Notes: generated by a model not told the origin, from the sequence alone. 36,139 nt of DNA from Bacteroidales bacterium (GCA_017530105.1 JAFXMW010000109.1:1-36139), one strand, 5' to 3'; counted from the first letter of the stretch, positions 9,259-18,341 are shown. Numbers and translations are program-made.

Positions 9259-10494
9259 ATGTATCAATACCACACCCTCAGCAACGGCATCCGCATCATC
9301 TTCCGTCAAACCGACTCCATCGTCACCCACGCCGGAGTTTACATAGGTGTCGGCTCGCGCCACGAGCAAGGCTCCGAAGAGGGGATTGCCCACTTCATCG
9401 AACACTCCATCTTCAAGGGCACCGAACACCGCCGCTCCTACCATATCCGCAACCGCATCGACGGCGTAGGTGGCGAACTCGACGCTTTCACCACCAAAGA
9501 AGAGACCTGTGTCTATGCCTCAGCTCTCTCCCAGCACCTCGAACGCTGTCTCGAACTCTTTGCCGACATCCTCTTCCACTCCACTTTCCCGCAACACGAG
9601 ATTGAAAAGGAGAAAGAGGTAGTCGTTGAAGAAATCAACCTCTACAAGGACAGCCCCGCCGAACTCATCTACGACGACTTCGAAGAGCGTTACTTTGGCA
9701 ACCATCCCTTGGGCCACAACATCCTCGGCAGCAAGAAAAACGTGCGCCACTTCACCCCCGCCGCGCTCAAACAGTTCATGCAACGCCACTACACCCCCGA
9801 CCGCATGGTCATCAGCGTGGTGGGCAATGTCGAATTCAAAAGGCTGATACACCTCTGCCAAAAACATTTCTCCGACCAAACGTCTGCCTCCGCTGTTGAA
9901 CCTCAAAACAACATTCACCCTCTCCCCACATTTCAACCACTCAACACCTTCTCCACCACCGTCCACAAACACACCCACCAAGTCCACCTCCTTGCCGGAT
10001 GCCCCGCCCCGACCCTCTTCGACAGCGACAAAACCGTTTTCACCCTCCTCAACAACATCATCGGCGGACCCGCAATGAACTCGCGCCTGAACGTTGCCAT
10101 ACGCGAACGCGAAGGCTTCTGCTACACTATCGAGTCGCAATACATCCCCTTCACCGACGCGGGCCTCTTCTACATCTACGCCGGAGTCGACAGCAACGCC
10201 GCCGACCGCAGCACCGAACTCATCCTTGCCGAACTGCGCCACCTTCGCGACAACACTCTCTCCCTCCGGCAACTCCGTGCCGCTCAAGAACAACTCATAG
10301 GCCAAATGGCCATCAACAACGATTCCGGGCTTAACGAAATGCAAAGCATAGGCAAAGCCTGCCTCTCCTTCGAGCATGTCGACACCCTCGAAGAGATGAA
10401 CCGCGACATCCTCGCCCTCACCCCTGCCGACCTCCAAGAGGCCGCCCGACGCTACCTCTCCGAGGAAAAGCTTTCGCTCCTATACTACATATAA
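9259..10494 (+). CDS. M16 family zinc metallopeptidase (insulinase/MPP-like)
   Basis: The product has 411 residues, the length of a single-chain bacterial M16B peptidase. The inverted zinc motif HxxEH is present (H45, E48, H49 in HFIEHSIFKGT), with a distal glutamate (E125 in the VVVEEI segment), so the enzyme should be active. The C-terminal half contains the M16 signature AIREREGFCYTI. No signal peptide is evident, which suggests a cytoplasmic site or processing of imported peptides. It follows the ligase-like gene by 52 bases. Relatives include mitochondrial processing peptidase-like proteins that degrade peptides or process precursors; its substrate is not evident. Confidence 0.9.
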   Translation: MYQYHTLSNGIRIIFRQTDSIVTHAGVYIGVGSRHEQGSEEGIAHFIEHSIFKGTEHRRSYHIRNRIDGVGGELDAFTTKEETCVYASALSQHLERCLELFADILFHSTFPQHEIEKEKEVVVEEINLYKDSPAELIYDDFEERYFGNHPLGHNILGSKKNVRHFTPAALKQFMQRHYTPDRMVISVVGNVEFKRLIHLCQKHFSDQTSASAVEPQNNIHPLPTFQPLNTFSTTVHKHTHQVHLLAGCPAPTLFDSDKTVFTLLNNIIGGPAMNSRLNVAIREREGFCYTIESQYIPFTDAGLFYIYAGVDSNAADRSTELILAELRHLRDNTLSLRQLRAAQEQLIGQMAINNDSGLNEMQSIGKACLSFEHVDTLEEMNRDILALTPADLQEAARRYLSEEKLSLLYYI

Positions 10495-10556
10495 CAAACG
10501 GAACACCCTGTTTGTTTTTCACCCTCGGTTTCCCCGTCACCCCGCCGTGGGGCAAA

Positions 10557-11942
10557 TCAGAACTCCACCACGATGGCGTGGCTTTGGGGCGTGGAGAGAC
10601 TGATTTCGAGGCGGGAACCCCCGTCGGTGGGCGTGCATTTCATTTTGCTTCCCTTCAGGGGAGCAACAAAACGTGCTTTTTTCACCTTAAAAGGAAGTTC
10701 GAAGACAATACTGTCGGCAGGCTCGTCAATCAGGCAGATAGCATAGCGGTGCTTGCCGTCCTTGCTTTGGGTGAAGCGGACTTTGCCGAAACAATAGGGA
10801 TAGAGAGGACGGGTGGCGTAGATGGCTTTGCCGTTCTGGTTCATCCATAGGCCTATCTGCTCCATGCGTTCAAGAGCCTCGGGAGGCAGGTTGCCTTGAG
10901 CGTCGGGACCCACATTGAGCAGCAGGTTTCCGCCCTTGGCTACGATGTCGGCCAGCATGTGGATGAGTTGGGTGGTGCTCTTGTAATGGTCGCCGGGGAC
11001 GTAGGACCAGCTGTCGCCCATGGTCATGCAGGTTTCCCACGGGTAGGGCAGCAGGGTGTCGGGTACCTGTTTCTCGGGGGTGCGGTAGTTCTCGTAGCGG
11101 CCACCCACCGAGCGGTCGACAATAATGAGGTCGGGGTTGCCGTCGCGGGCTATGGCGGCGAGGGCATCCATGTCGATGTCCTGCACACGGCGATAGCAGC
11201 CCAGCCAAGGTTCCGTCTCCTCGTTGATGCTCCACTCCGGCCGCACCCATCCGCCGTCGAGCCACAGAATGTCGATGTCGCCGTAGTTGTGGGTGAGTTC
11301 ACGAATCTGGTTGTGGGTAAAACGCTTGAAATTCTCCCAGCGGTCGGGATGGGCGTAGATGTCGTAATTCACGTTGCGGTCGGGGGTAGCCCATTCGGGA
11401 GCCCAGTAGTCCTTGTGGTGCCAGTCGGGTTTGGAGAAATAGAGGCCTGTCCACATGCCTTGTGCCCGGAAGGCGTTGACGATGTCGAGGGTGATGTCGG
11501 GCTGAGGGTTGCGGCTGTAGGGGCAGTCCACGCCCGCCACACTGTAGTTGGTTTCGGCCGTGCGGAACATGCAGAAACCGTCGTGGTGCTTGGTGGTGAA
11601 GACCACATACCTCATGCCGGCGTTCTTGGCGGCCTCAGCCATGGCTGCGGGGTTGAAGCGGGTGGGGTTGAAGGTGGTGTTCAACGCCTGGTAGCGCTGC
11701 TTGTACTCGATGTAGGGCATCCCCTTGCGGTCGATCCAAGGCTCGTTGCAGATGCTCCACGATTCCACCACACCCCATTGGGCATACATGCCCCAGTGCA
11801 TCATGAATCCGAACTTGAGGTCTTGCCATTGGTCGATGCGGTTGAGGATGACGGGGTCGGTTTCAAGGTCGCGGTCGGTCTGGGCGGCTGCCATGCCGAA
11901 AAGCAGTACTGCGATTGTTGCTAATAAAAAATGCTTTTTCAT
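10557..11942 (-). CDS. secreted GH29 alpha-L-fucosidase
   Basis: The product has 461 residues. The ATG at 11942-11940 starts a clear signal peptide (MKKHFLLATIAVLLFGMAAA, then Q). The frame extends 38 codons further but crosses the promoter region, so I reject that start. GH29 motifs are visible: KFGFMMHWGMYAQWG, FTTKHHDGFCMF and DIDILWLDGGW, where D229 is the expected catalytic nucleophile. The enzyme hydrolyses terminal alpha-L-fucose, probably from host or plant glycans in the periplasm or at the surface. The length covers the catalytic barrel plus a small C-terminal beta domain, with no carbohydrate-binding module. It stands alone, convergent with the M16 gene and divergent from the imelysin operon. 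Confidence 0.92.
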   Translation of the reverse strand: MKKHFLLATIAVLLFGMAAAQTDRDLETDPVILNRIDQWQDLKFGFMMHWGMYAQWGVVESWSICNEPWIDRKGMPYIEYKQRYQALNTTFNPTRFNPAAMAEAAKNAGMRYVVFTTKHHDGFCMFRTAETNYSVAGVDCPYSRNPQPDITLDIVNAFRAQGMWTGLYFSKPDWHHKDYWAPEWATPDRNVNYDIYAHPDRWENFKRFTHNQIRELTHNYGDIDILWLDGGWVRPEWSINEETEPWLGCYRRVQDIDMDALAAIARDGNPDLIIVDRSVGGRYENYRTPEKQVPDTLLPYPWETCMTMGDSWSYVPGDHYKSTTQLIHMLADIVAKGGNLLLNVGPDAQGNLPPEALERMEQIGLWMNQNGKAIYATRPLYPYCFGKVRFTQSKDGKHRYAICLIDEPADSIVFELPFKVKKARFVAPLKGSKMKCTPTDGGSRLEISLSTPQSHAIVVEF

Positions 11943-11995
11943 AAACTGTATGTAAAATGATATCGATCCGGACACGAAATGTCTCAAATCAGGTG

Positions 11996-12003
11996 CAAAG
12001 GTA
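11996..12003 (-). promoter_or_regulatory. Bacteroidota -7 element for the fucosidase gene
   Basis: On the minus strand this reads TACCTTTG, 53 bases upstream of the fucosidase ATG. The expected -33 zone (about 12023-12030) borders the inverted repeat at 12029-12050, but no exact TTTG is seen there. Confidence 0.5.
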
Positions 12004-12028
12004 CGACTTTTTTTCGACATGACGGAAA

Positions 12029-12050
12029 AAATACCTAAAGTTAGGTATTT
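12029..12050. promoter_or_regulatory. perfect inverted repeat, candidate operator of the imelysin/di-haem operon
   Basis: The left arm AAATACCTAA (12029-12038) and the right arm TTAGGTATTT (12041-12050) are perfect complements around the 2-bp centre AG. The right arm overlaps the TTTG -33 element (12048-12051) of the best promoter in the window, so a bound protein should block RNA polymerase. The half-site TTAGGT recalls DtxR-family metal-regulator boxes, but here the arms face the other way around the centre. The regulator is therefore inferred, not recognised. Confidence 0.6.
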
Positions 12051-12078
12051 GCCCAAAGGGACAAAGGCACTACCTTTG
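12048..12078 (+). promoter_or_regulatory. Bacteroidota promoter of the imelysin/di-haem operon
   Basis: TTTG at 12048-12051 (-33) and TACCTTTG at 12071-12078 (-7) are separated by exactly 19 bases, the ideal spacing for the major Bacteroidota sigma factor. The ATG at 12102 follows 23 bases later, so the leader is very short. Confidence 0.75.
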
Positions 12079-12101
12079 CCCTTGAAATAAAAAACAAGGA
12101 A

Positions 12102-13403
12102 ATGAACAAGTACATGCTTAAATCACTCTACACTACGCTGTTGCTATTCTGCATCCACTCTTTTGCATGGGCGCAGGAGGACAGCGTTTCTTCTTCACCG
12201 CGACTCACCATCGGTGGGTATGGCGAGGCGGTTTACAACTACAATTTCTATAGCGACAACGTTTTTCGCTATTCCCATAGCGACCGGTATACCGAAAACA
12301 GGGGACACGGCCGTGTGGACCTGCCCCACGCTGTGGTGATGCTGGGCTATGACTTCGGCCACGGCTGGAGTGTCGGCACCGAGATAGAGTTTGAGCACGG
12401 GGGCATCGAGGCCGCTGTGGAGAAGGAGACCGAGGAGACCGGCGAATTTGAACAGGAGATTGAGCACGGCGGCGAGGTGGCTCTGGAGCAATTCTGGGTG
12501 CAGAAAAGTTTCGGACGGCACGCAAACCTGCGCATGGGCCACATTGTGGTGCCTGTGGGCAGAACCAACAACGCCCACACTCCCGACCGTTTCTTTACCC
12601 TCTACCGCCCCGAAGGGGAAAACACCATAATGCCTTGCACCTGGCACGAGACAGGCCTGAGCCTGTGGGGACACGCCGGGGCATGGCGCTACGAGGTGCA
12701 GCTGCTGCCAGGGCTGAACAGCAACCTCTTTAACGAGAGCGGCTGGGTACACAACGGCTCGGCATCGCCCTACGAGTTCCGTCCGGCCAACAGCCTGGCC
12801 ACTGCCGTCCGTGTGGATTTCACAGGGGTGAAGCATCTGCGGCTGAGCCTGAGCGGTTATGTGGGCAACAGCTTTAACAACGACATCACCACAGTGCAGT
12901 ATCCCGAAACATCTCGCTACTATGGAGCCAAGGGAACTGTGGCGATAGGGGCTTTCGACTTTGAGTACAAAAACCGCTTTGTAACGGTGAGGGGAAATAT
13001 GGACTACGGCCATCTGAGCGATGCCGCATTGATTTCGCAGCGCAACAAAAACCAGACCACCATGACGGGCAACCCCTATTCCCACACTCCGGTAGGGAAG
13101 GAAGCCTGGGATGCGTCGATAGAGGCAGGGGTGAACCTACTGGCTTGGGCACACCGCATCGTCGGCGAAAAGCGGCTATACCTCTTTGGCCGTTACGACC
13201 GATACGACAGCTTTGTCCCCGCGGCGGGATTCGACGATGTGGAGTGGGCAGAGCGGCAGGTGGTCTCGGCTGGCGTGAATTACTACCCCTTGCCCCAGAT
13301 AGCCGTGAAGGCCGAGGCAGGGATGCGGCTGTTGAAGTCGCAATACAACAACGAACCCTTCGTGGCCGTGGGCATCACCTGGTGCGGATTCTTTAACCAT
13401 TGA
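12102..13403 (+). CDS. outer-membrane porin with an acidic, histidine-containing insert
   Basis: The product has 433 residues with a signal peptide ending near FAWAQ (about residue 25). The rest shows porin-like beta strands such as LTIGGYGEAVYNYNFY, a conserved block GRTNNAHTPDRFFTLYRPEG, and a C-terminal strand ending FVAVGITWCGFF, so it should be an outer-membrane barrel. Residues 94-130 form an insert rich in glutamate that carries two EHGG motifs (98-101 and 121-124), a plausible metal-binding loop. It is the first gene of the operon, with the imelysin lipoprotein 28 bases downstream. This suggests a channel for iron or another metal, which is inference from context. Confidence 0.7.
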   Translation: MNKYMLKSLYTTLLLFCIHSFAWAQEDSVSSSPRLTIGGYGEAVYNYNFYSDNVFRYSHSDRYTENRGHGRVDLPHAVVMLGYDFGHGWSVGTEIEFEHGGIEAAVEKETEETGEFEQEIEHGGEVALEQFWVQKSFGRHANLRMGHIVVPVGRTNNAHTPDRFFTLYRPEGENTIMPCTWHETGLSLWGHAGAWRYEVQLLPGLNSNLFNESGWVHNGSASPYEFRPANSLATAVRVDFTGVKHLRLSLSGYVGNSFNNDITTVQYPETSRYYGAKGTVAIGAFDFEYKNRFVTVRGNMDYGHLSDAALISQRNKNQTTMTGNPYSHTPVGKEAWDASIEAGVNLLAWAHRIVGEKRLYLFGRYDRYDSFVPAAGFDDVEWAERQVVSAGVNYYPLPQIAVKAEAGMRLLKSQYNNEPFVAVGITWCGFFNH

Positions 13404-13431
13404 TAAAATAATAACTAAAAATTCAATCACT

Positions 13432-14592
13432 ATGAAGAGAAAACTTATCAGAATGAGTCTGGCGGCGATGATGACAGTTGCCGCACTCGGGTTCACCTCC
13501 TGCAAAGAGGAAGAGAACCAAAACACCGAAGACGCAAAGGCCGCAGCCATTGCGGAACAGTTTGTCGACCACACCGTCGCCCCTACCTATGGAGCCTTGG
13601 CCGCAAAAGCCGAGCAGTTGGCCGACCAACTGGCCGCACTAAAAGCCCGCCCCACCAATGCAGGGGTGCAACAGGCATGTGAAACCTTCCTCGCCGCACG
13701 CGAAGAGTGGGAGAAGAGCGAAGCCTTCCTTTTCGGAGCGGCAGGCGATTTCGGTATCGACCCCCACATCGACAGTTGGCCTTTGGACGAGAACGCTTTT
13801 GCCACCCTTATGAACAGCCCCGCCATGATTGAGAGTCTTGATGCCGAGGACGGCGACGCTGTAGCAGGAGAACGTCTGGGCAACGCCCTGCTGGGATTCC
13901 ACGGCATCGAGTACATCCTCTTCGAGGACGGCCATGCCAAGGATGTGTCCAAGATTACCGCCAACCAATGGATTTATGTGGCCGCTGTGGCTGGCGATCT
14001 GCGCAACCGCTGCTACCAACTGGAGGTGGGCTGGATAGGCAACAAAGCACCCAAAAGCCATATCGATAAACTTGACGACCTTGAAATGGCCTACACCGTG
14101 GCCGGAAGCAACAACAGCTACGGCGACAACCTCAAGAATGCCGGCAAAGCAGGCAGCACCTACACCAGCCGCACCGCAGCCCTCATCGCCATACTTCAAG
14201 GCTGCTCGGACATAGCCGACGAAGTGGGCAGCTCGAAAATCTCCGCCGCATGGCAAGGCGAGGACATCACCTATATCGAATCGCCCTATAGCCAGAAATC
14301 AATAGTCGACTTCCGCAACAACATCATCAGCATCCGCAACGCCTACATGGGCGGAGTGGATGGACAGCGCGACGAAAGCCGCTCGCTCCAGAGCTATGTC
14401 CACGGACTCAACGCCTCGCTGGATGCCCGCATCCAGAAGGCCATCGAGAACGCTTTGGATAAAATCAACGCCATGCCCGCACCCTTCGTGCTGCATTATA
14501 GCGATGCCGCCAACGGCGAAGCCGTGGAAGCTTGCGACGCCCTCAGCCGTGTGATCTCGGAAGCAATAGGAATGATACAGAAAAACCAATAA
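13432..14592 (+). CDS. imelysin-family (M75) lipoprotein, putative iron-uptake component
   Basis: The product has 386 residues. The lipobox GFTSC places the lipidated cysteine at C24, followed by a glutamate-rich linker (KEEENQNTED). The mature part matches imelysins: an early HTVAPTYGAL segment and the family motif GxHxxE as GFHGIEY (H157, E160). Imelysin-like proteins (ICMP, IrpA, EfeO M75 domain) are linked to iron uptake rather than proteolysis in most studied cases. The protein should be anchored in the periplasm or outer membrane. Its neighbours, a porin before and a di-haem peroxidase-like lipoprotein 11 bases after, repeat the known pairing of imelysins with haem or peroxidase partners. 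It could bind Fe2+ delivered by the porin. Confidence 0.85.
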   Translation: MKRKLIRMSLAAMMTVAALGFTSCKEEENQNTEDAKAAAIAEQFVDHTVAPTYGALAAKAEQLADQLAALKARPTNAGVQQACETFLAAREEWEKSEAFLFGAAGDFGIDPHIDSWPLDENAFATLMNSPAMIESLDAEDGDAVAGERLGNALLGFHGIEYILFEDGHAKDVSKITANQWIYVAAVAGDLRNRCYQLEVGWIGNKAPKSHIDKLDDLEMAYTVAGSNNSYGDNLKNAGKAGSTYTSRTAALIAILQGCSDIADEVGSSKISAAWQGEDITYIESPYSQKSIVDFRNNIISIRNAYMGGVDGQRDESRSLQSYVHGLNASLDARIQKAIENALDKINAMPAPFVLHYSDAANGEAVEACDALSRVISEAIGMIQKNQ

Positions 14593-14603
14593 ACCCGCAT
14601 ACC

Positions 14604-16172
14604 ATGAAGACAAAACTATTTTTACCCACACTTGCCGCAATGGTGCTTGCCTGCATGACAGCATGCAAAAGCGAAGCCATCACCCCCGAACTGCCCGAGG
14701 GCATCGAAGAGGAGACCTACGCCGGCGGACAGCTCGGCACCACCTTCAACCAGTCGGCCTCGGCCTTCGAAGACCCCACTCCCGCCGTTGAAAATGCCGG
14801 GATGGTCAACGCCTTCAAATACGGCGAATTCTTCTTCGAACACACCATCACCCAGAACAATCCCCCCTTCAACGGGCTGGGACCCCTCTATGTGCGCTCC
14901 TCGTGCGAAGCCTGCCACCCGGGCTATGGCCACGGACGACGCATGGAACGCTACCGTGCCGACGATTGGGCAAACGGATACCTGCTGGTAGTGTACAACA
15001 AGGCCACTGATGCCTACGAGACTTCCGTGGCCGGAATGCCGCAGACCAAAGCCGTGCCCCCCTTCAAACCCTCTATCGACGAGGACAAAATCTCCATCGC
15101 CTGGCTCGACTACACCGACGAATGGGGCAACCGTTTCCCCGACGGCGAGAGCTACAGCCTCATCTACCCTGAAGTCAACATACCCGAAGATGCCTTCTAT
15201 GCTCCCCTTTCGGCACCCTATAGCCAGATGGCTTTCCGGCTGGAAAGCACCATCGGCATTTACGGTACTGGTCTGCTCGACGCCATCCCCGACGATTCGC
15301 TCAAAGCCCAATACCAGAAAGAGTACGATGCTGGAGCCGACCTCAATCCCGCCATTTGGGCAGGACACGACTGGGCCTCGCTCTACGGCAAGACCAATCA
15401 TCCCAAACGCTTCACCTACGCCCTGAGTCGCGGACCCCTGCAGGATGCCGCCGGAGCCAACGCCATTTGGAACATTCCCAACGTAACCCGCAGCGACCGC
15501 CGCAGCCACTACCTCAGCCTCAACAAGAGCATCTATGCCTCCACCGCAGCCAACGACCCCGAGGTGCAAGAACAGTTCTATCACTACTTCCCCCAATGGA
15601 ACAAGACCGGTGACCCCACTACGGATATTTACAACTACCTCATGTGCGACACCCTGCCCGTTGAGATGTCGGATAAAGACTACATCAACTTCATGGTTTG
15701 GCACCGCGGACTGGCCGTTCCTGCAGCCCGAAACCTGAAGGACACCACCATACAGCGAGGCCGACAACTGTTCCGCGACATGGGGTGTGCCACCTGCCAT
15801 CGTCCCAGCTGGACCACCGGCCCCGACAACTTTACCGACCCCAATGGTTTCTTTACCGATTCCGACAGCCGCCTGCCACGCTATCCTTATCAAAAGATAT
15901 GGCCCTACACCGACATGGTGCAACACCGCCTACGCATGGTCAACGACATCCGCACCGGATGGTGCCGCACCACACCCCTGTGGGGTCGCGGCCTCTCGCC
16001 CATCTGCAGCGGACACAGCGACCGCCTGCACGACTGCCGCGCCCGCAATGTCATCGAGGCCATCATGTGGCACGGATGCCCGCAAAGCGATGCTCGCTGG
16101 ACCGTTGAGAAATTCCGCAAACTGTCGAAGAAAGACCGCGACGCTGTGGTGAAATTCATCAACGCAATCTAA
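14604..16172 (+). CDS. di-haem oxidoreductase (DUF1111, cytochrome c peroxidase-like) lipoprotein
   Basis: The product has 522 residues. The ATG at 14604 is chosen because it begins a signal peptide with a lipobox (MTAC, C21); the open frame starts further upstream inside the imelysin gene. Two CxxCH haem c sites are visible, CEACH at 101-105 and CATCH at 395-399. The layout matches the DUF1111 family of putative di-haem peroxidases found next to imelysin genes. The protein would act in the periplasm, perhaps oxidising ferrous iron or using peroxide as electron acceptor. It needs covalent haem attachment, and the haem lyase gene follows 51 bases downstream. Function in iron uptake is inferred from context; the haem motifs are directly seen. 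Confidence 0.88.
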   Translation: MKTKLFLPTLAAMVLACMTACKSEAITPELPEGIEEETYAGGQLGTTFNQSASAFEDPTPAVENAGMVNAFKYGEFFFEHTITQNNPPFNGLGPLYVRSSCEACHPGYGHGRRMERYRADDWANGYLLVVYNKATDAYETSVAGMPQTKAVPPFKPSIDEDKISIAWLDYTDEWGNRFPDGESYSLIYPEVNIPEDAFYAPLSAPYSQMAFRLESTIGIYGTGLLDAIPDDSLKAQYQKEYDAGADLNPAIWAGHDWASLYGKTNHPKRFTYALSRGPLQDAAGANAIWNIPNVTRSDRRSHYLSLNKSIYASTAANDPEVQEQFYHYFPQWNKTGDPTTDIYNYLMCDTLPVEMSDKDYINFMVWHRGLAVPAARNLKDTTIQRGRQLFRDMGCATCHRPSWTTGPDNFTDPNGFFTDSDSRLPRYPYQKIWPYTDMVQHRLRMVNDIRTGWCRTTPLWGRGLSPICSGHSDRLHDCRARNVIEAIMWHGCPQSDARWTVEKFRKLSKKDRDAVVKFINAI

Positions 16173-16223
16173 AGTGTGATTCCGTCGTCCCGGCGACATC
16201 ATTTATGTACCCCACACAAATCA

Positions 16224-18341
16224 ATGGAAAAAAAATTCTTTCTGCTTTTTGTGCCGATAGTGACAGTGCTCGCTGTCGGCACATTTTTTGAGAAATACCA
16301 CGGTCACGCTTTCGCCGCCGACCATATCTACAACGCATGGTGGTTTATCCTCCTCCTTGCCGCAACGGGCGTGGTATGCATTGCCGCCATTCTGCGGCAA
16401 AAACTATGGCACACGCCACATCGGCTGCTCCTTTACAGTGCCGCGGTATTCATACTGCTGGGCGGAGGACTCACCACATGGACTGGACAACACGGAAGCC
16501 TCGCTTTGAAGCAAGGAGAGCCTTCCTCCACCTGCATCACCGACAACGGTGCCACCTTCAACCTGCCCTTCACCGTCACCCTCGACCGCTTTGAACTGAT
16601 GACCTATCCCGGCACCAAAGCACCCATGGACTTCATCAGCCATGTGACTGTGGATGGCAAGCAAGCCGCCATCTCCATGAACAATATCTACCGCCATCGG
16701 GGCTACCGCTTCTATCAAGCCGACTACGACATGCAGGGAGGCTCCACCCTCAGCGTGGCACACGACCCTTGGGGCATCGCCGTCACCTATCTCGGATACC
16801 TGATGATATTAGCTGGACTGCTGTGGATGTTTCTCACTCCCACATCCCGTTTCCGCAGGCTGCTTCGAGGGCTGCCCCTCATATTGTTGATGCTGGCCAG
16901 CAACGCACAAGCCACGCCAACAACACTGCCGCGCCACACCGCCGACTGCATGGGGCAGATGTACGTACTCTACAAAGGCCGTATCTGCCCGCTGCAAACC
17001 CTCGCCAAAGACTTTACCACCAAGCTCTGCGGCAACGCCACCTACCAAGGGCTGACCCCCGAACAGGTATTGAGCGGATGGCTCTTCTATTCAGGCGAAT
17101 GGATTGACGAACCCATGATAAAGATTAAAGGCAACAACCTTCGCCGTCAGTTGGGCATGGATGGCCGCTACACCTCCTTCGCCAACCTTCTTGCCCACCA
17201 AGACCTCTTCACCCAACAACCCCTGCCAAAAGACCTGCGGGCAGCCGACGAGAAACTCAATCTCATCAAGATGGTGACAGGCAGCGAAATGCTTAAAATC
17301 TATCCAGTCACCGACTCATTAGGAGCACTCAACTGGTATTCTCAAAACGACCCGCTACCCCTCTCTGTGGGCGAAGACGAATACCTTTTCATACGCAAAC
17401 AACTCGGCTATTGTCAGGAACTGGTAGTCACCGGCGATTTCACAACACTTGAGACGGTATTCCAAAAGACCGCCGAATACCAACGCAAGCAGGCCGCCGC
17501 CGTTTTGCCATCCCGCTTCCAATTCCGTGCCGAAAGGCTCTACAACGCGCTCTCAACAGGCCGTTGGCTCGCCATGACCAGTATCACACTGGGGCTGATA
17601 GCCTTCCTTCTTGCACTATATGCCCCATCAATGAATACTCGACACCCACGCCAGTCTTGGCATTTCCATATTGCCACGGCTGTCACCGCCCTGCTCACCC
17701 TCTTCCTGCTGCTCATCTTTGCCCTGCGCTGGATAGCCGGCGGACACGTTCCCATGGCCGGAGGGTTCGACAGCATGAACCTTATGGCCATAGCCATCGG
17801 TATCCTGTCTCTCTTTGCCGCACACCGTCACCCCTCGGCACCCTCCGTGGCACTCATGGCCATGGGGTTCTGCCTGCTGGTAGCCATGATGGGAGGCTCC
17901 AATCCTCCCGTCACCCACCTTATGCCGGTGCTCAGTTCCCCTCTCCTCTCCCTGCATGTAGCCGTCATCATGACAGCCTATGCCCTCTTCTTAATCTGTA
18001 TGCTGAGCAGTGTGGCGGCATTAATCCTGCCGTCACGCCGCAACCATTTTGAACGCACCAACCTACTCATGCTCTATCCCGCCGAGGCGCTGTTGGCGAC
18101 AGGAATCATTATCGGTGCCTTTTGGGCAAACATATCATGGGGCAACTACTGGTCGTGGGACCCGAAGGAAGTGTGGGCACTCATCACGCTGCTTGTCTAC
18201 CTATACCCTTTGCATCTATCCACTCGACAAGGCCATTCCACACTCCGGTTCCACATCTGGTGTATCGCCGCGTTCCTCTGTGTTGTGGTCACCTATTTTG
18301 GTGTCAACCTCCTGCTCGGCGGCATGCACTCCTACAACTAA
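16224..18341 (+). CDS. CcsB/CcsA (ResB/ResC) fusion, system II cytochrome c haem lyase
   Basis: The product has 705 residues. The ATG at 16224 starts MEKKFFLLFVPIVTVLAVG; an upstream GTG at 16176 would add a polar tail before the first membrane segment and is less likely. Residues about 1-220 are ResB-like: membrane segments flank a periplasmic part with FNLPFTVTLDRFEL and YRFYQADYDMQGG. After a second periplasmic region, residues about 450-705 are CcsA-like, with the WWD signature WGNYWSWDPKEVW at 639-651 and a conserved LHVAVIMTAYAL helix. The protein exports haem and joins it to CxxCH motifs. Being fourth in this operon, it probably matures the di-haem protein encoded just before it. Confidence 0.88.
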   Translation: MEKKFFLLFVPIVTVLAVGTFFEKYHGHAFAADHIYNAWWFILLLAATGVVCIAAILRQKLWHTPHRLLLYSAAVFILLGGGLTTWTGQHGSLALKQGEPSSTCITDNGATFNLPFTVTLDRFELMTYPGTKAPMDFISHVTVDGKQAAISMNNIYRHRGYRFYQADYDMQGGSTLSVAHDPWGIAVTYLGYLMILAGLLWMFLTPTSRFRRLLRGLPLILLMLASNAQATPTTLPRHTADCMGQMYVLYKGRICPLQTLAKDFTTKLCGNATYQGLTPEQVLSGWLFYSGEWIDEPMIKIKGNNLRRQLGMDGRYTSFANLLAHQDLFTQQPLPKDLRAADEKLNLIKMVTGSEMLKIYPVTDSLGALNWYSQNDPLPLSVGEDEYLFIRKQLGYCQELVVTGDFTTLETVFQKTAEYQRKQAAAVLPSRFQFRAERLYNALSTGRWLAMTSITLGLIAFLLALYAPSMNTRHPRQSWHFHIATAVTALLTLFLLLIFALRWIAGGHVPMAGGFDSMNLMAIAIGILSLFAAHRHPSAPSVALMAMGFCLLVAMMGGSNPPVTHLMPVLSSPLLSLHVAVIMTAYALFLICMLSSVAALILPSRRNHFERTNLLMLYPAEALLATGIIIGAFWANISWGNYWSWDPKEVWALITLLVYLYPLHLSTRQGHSTLRFHIWCIAAFLCVVVTYFGVNLLLGGMHSYN

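Noticed and set aside
11943-12056. longer N-terminus for the fucosidase
   Set aside because: It would cover the -7 motif and inverted repeat and would place the signal peptide 38 residues inside the protein.
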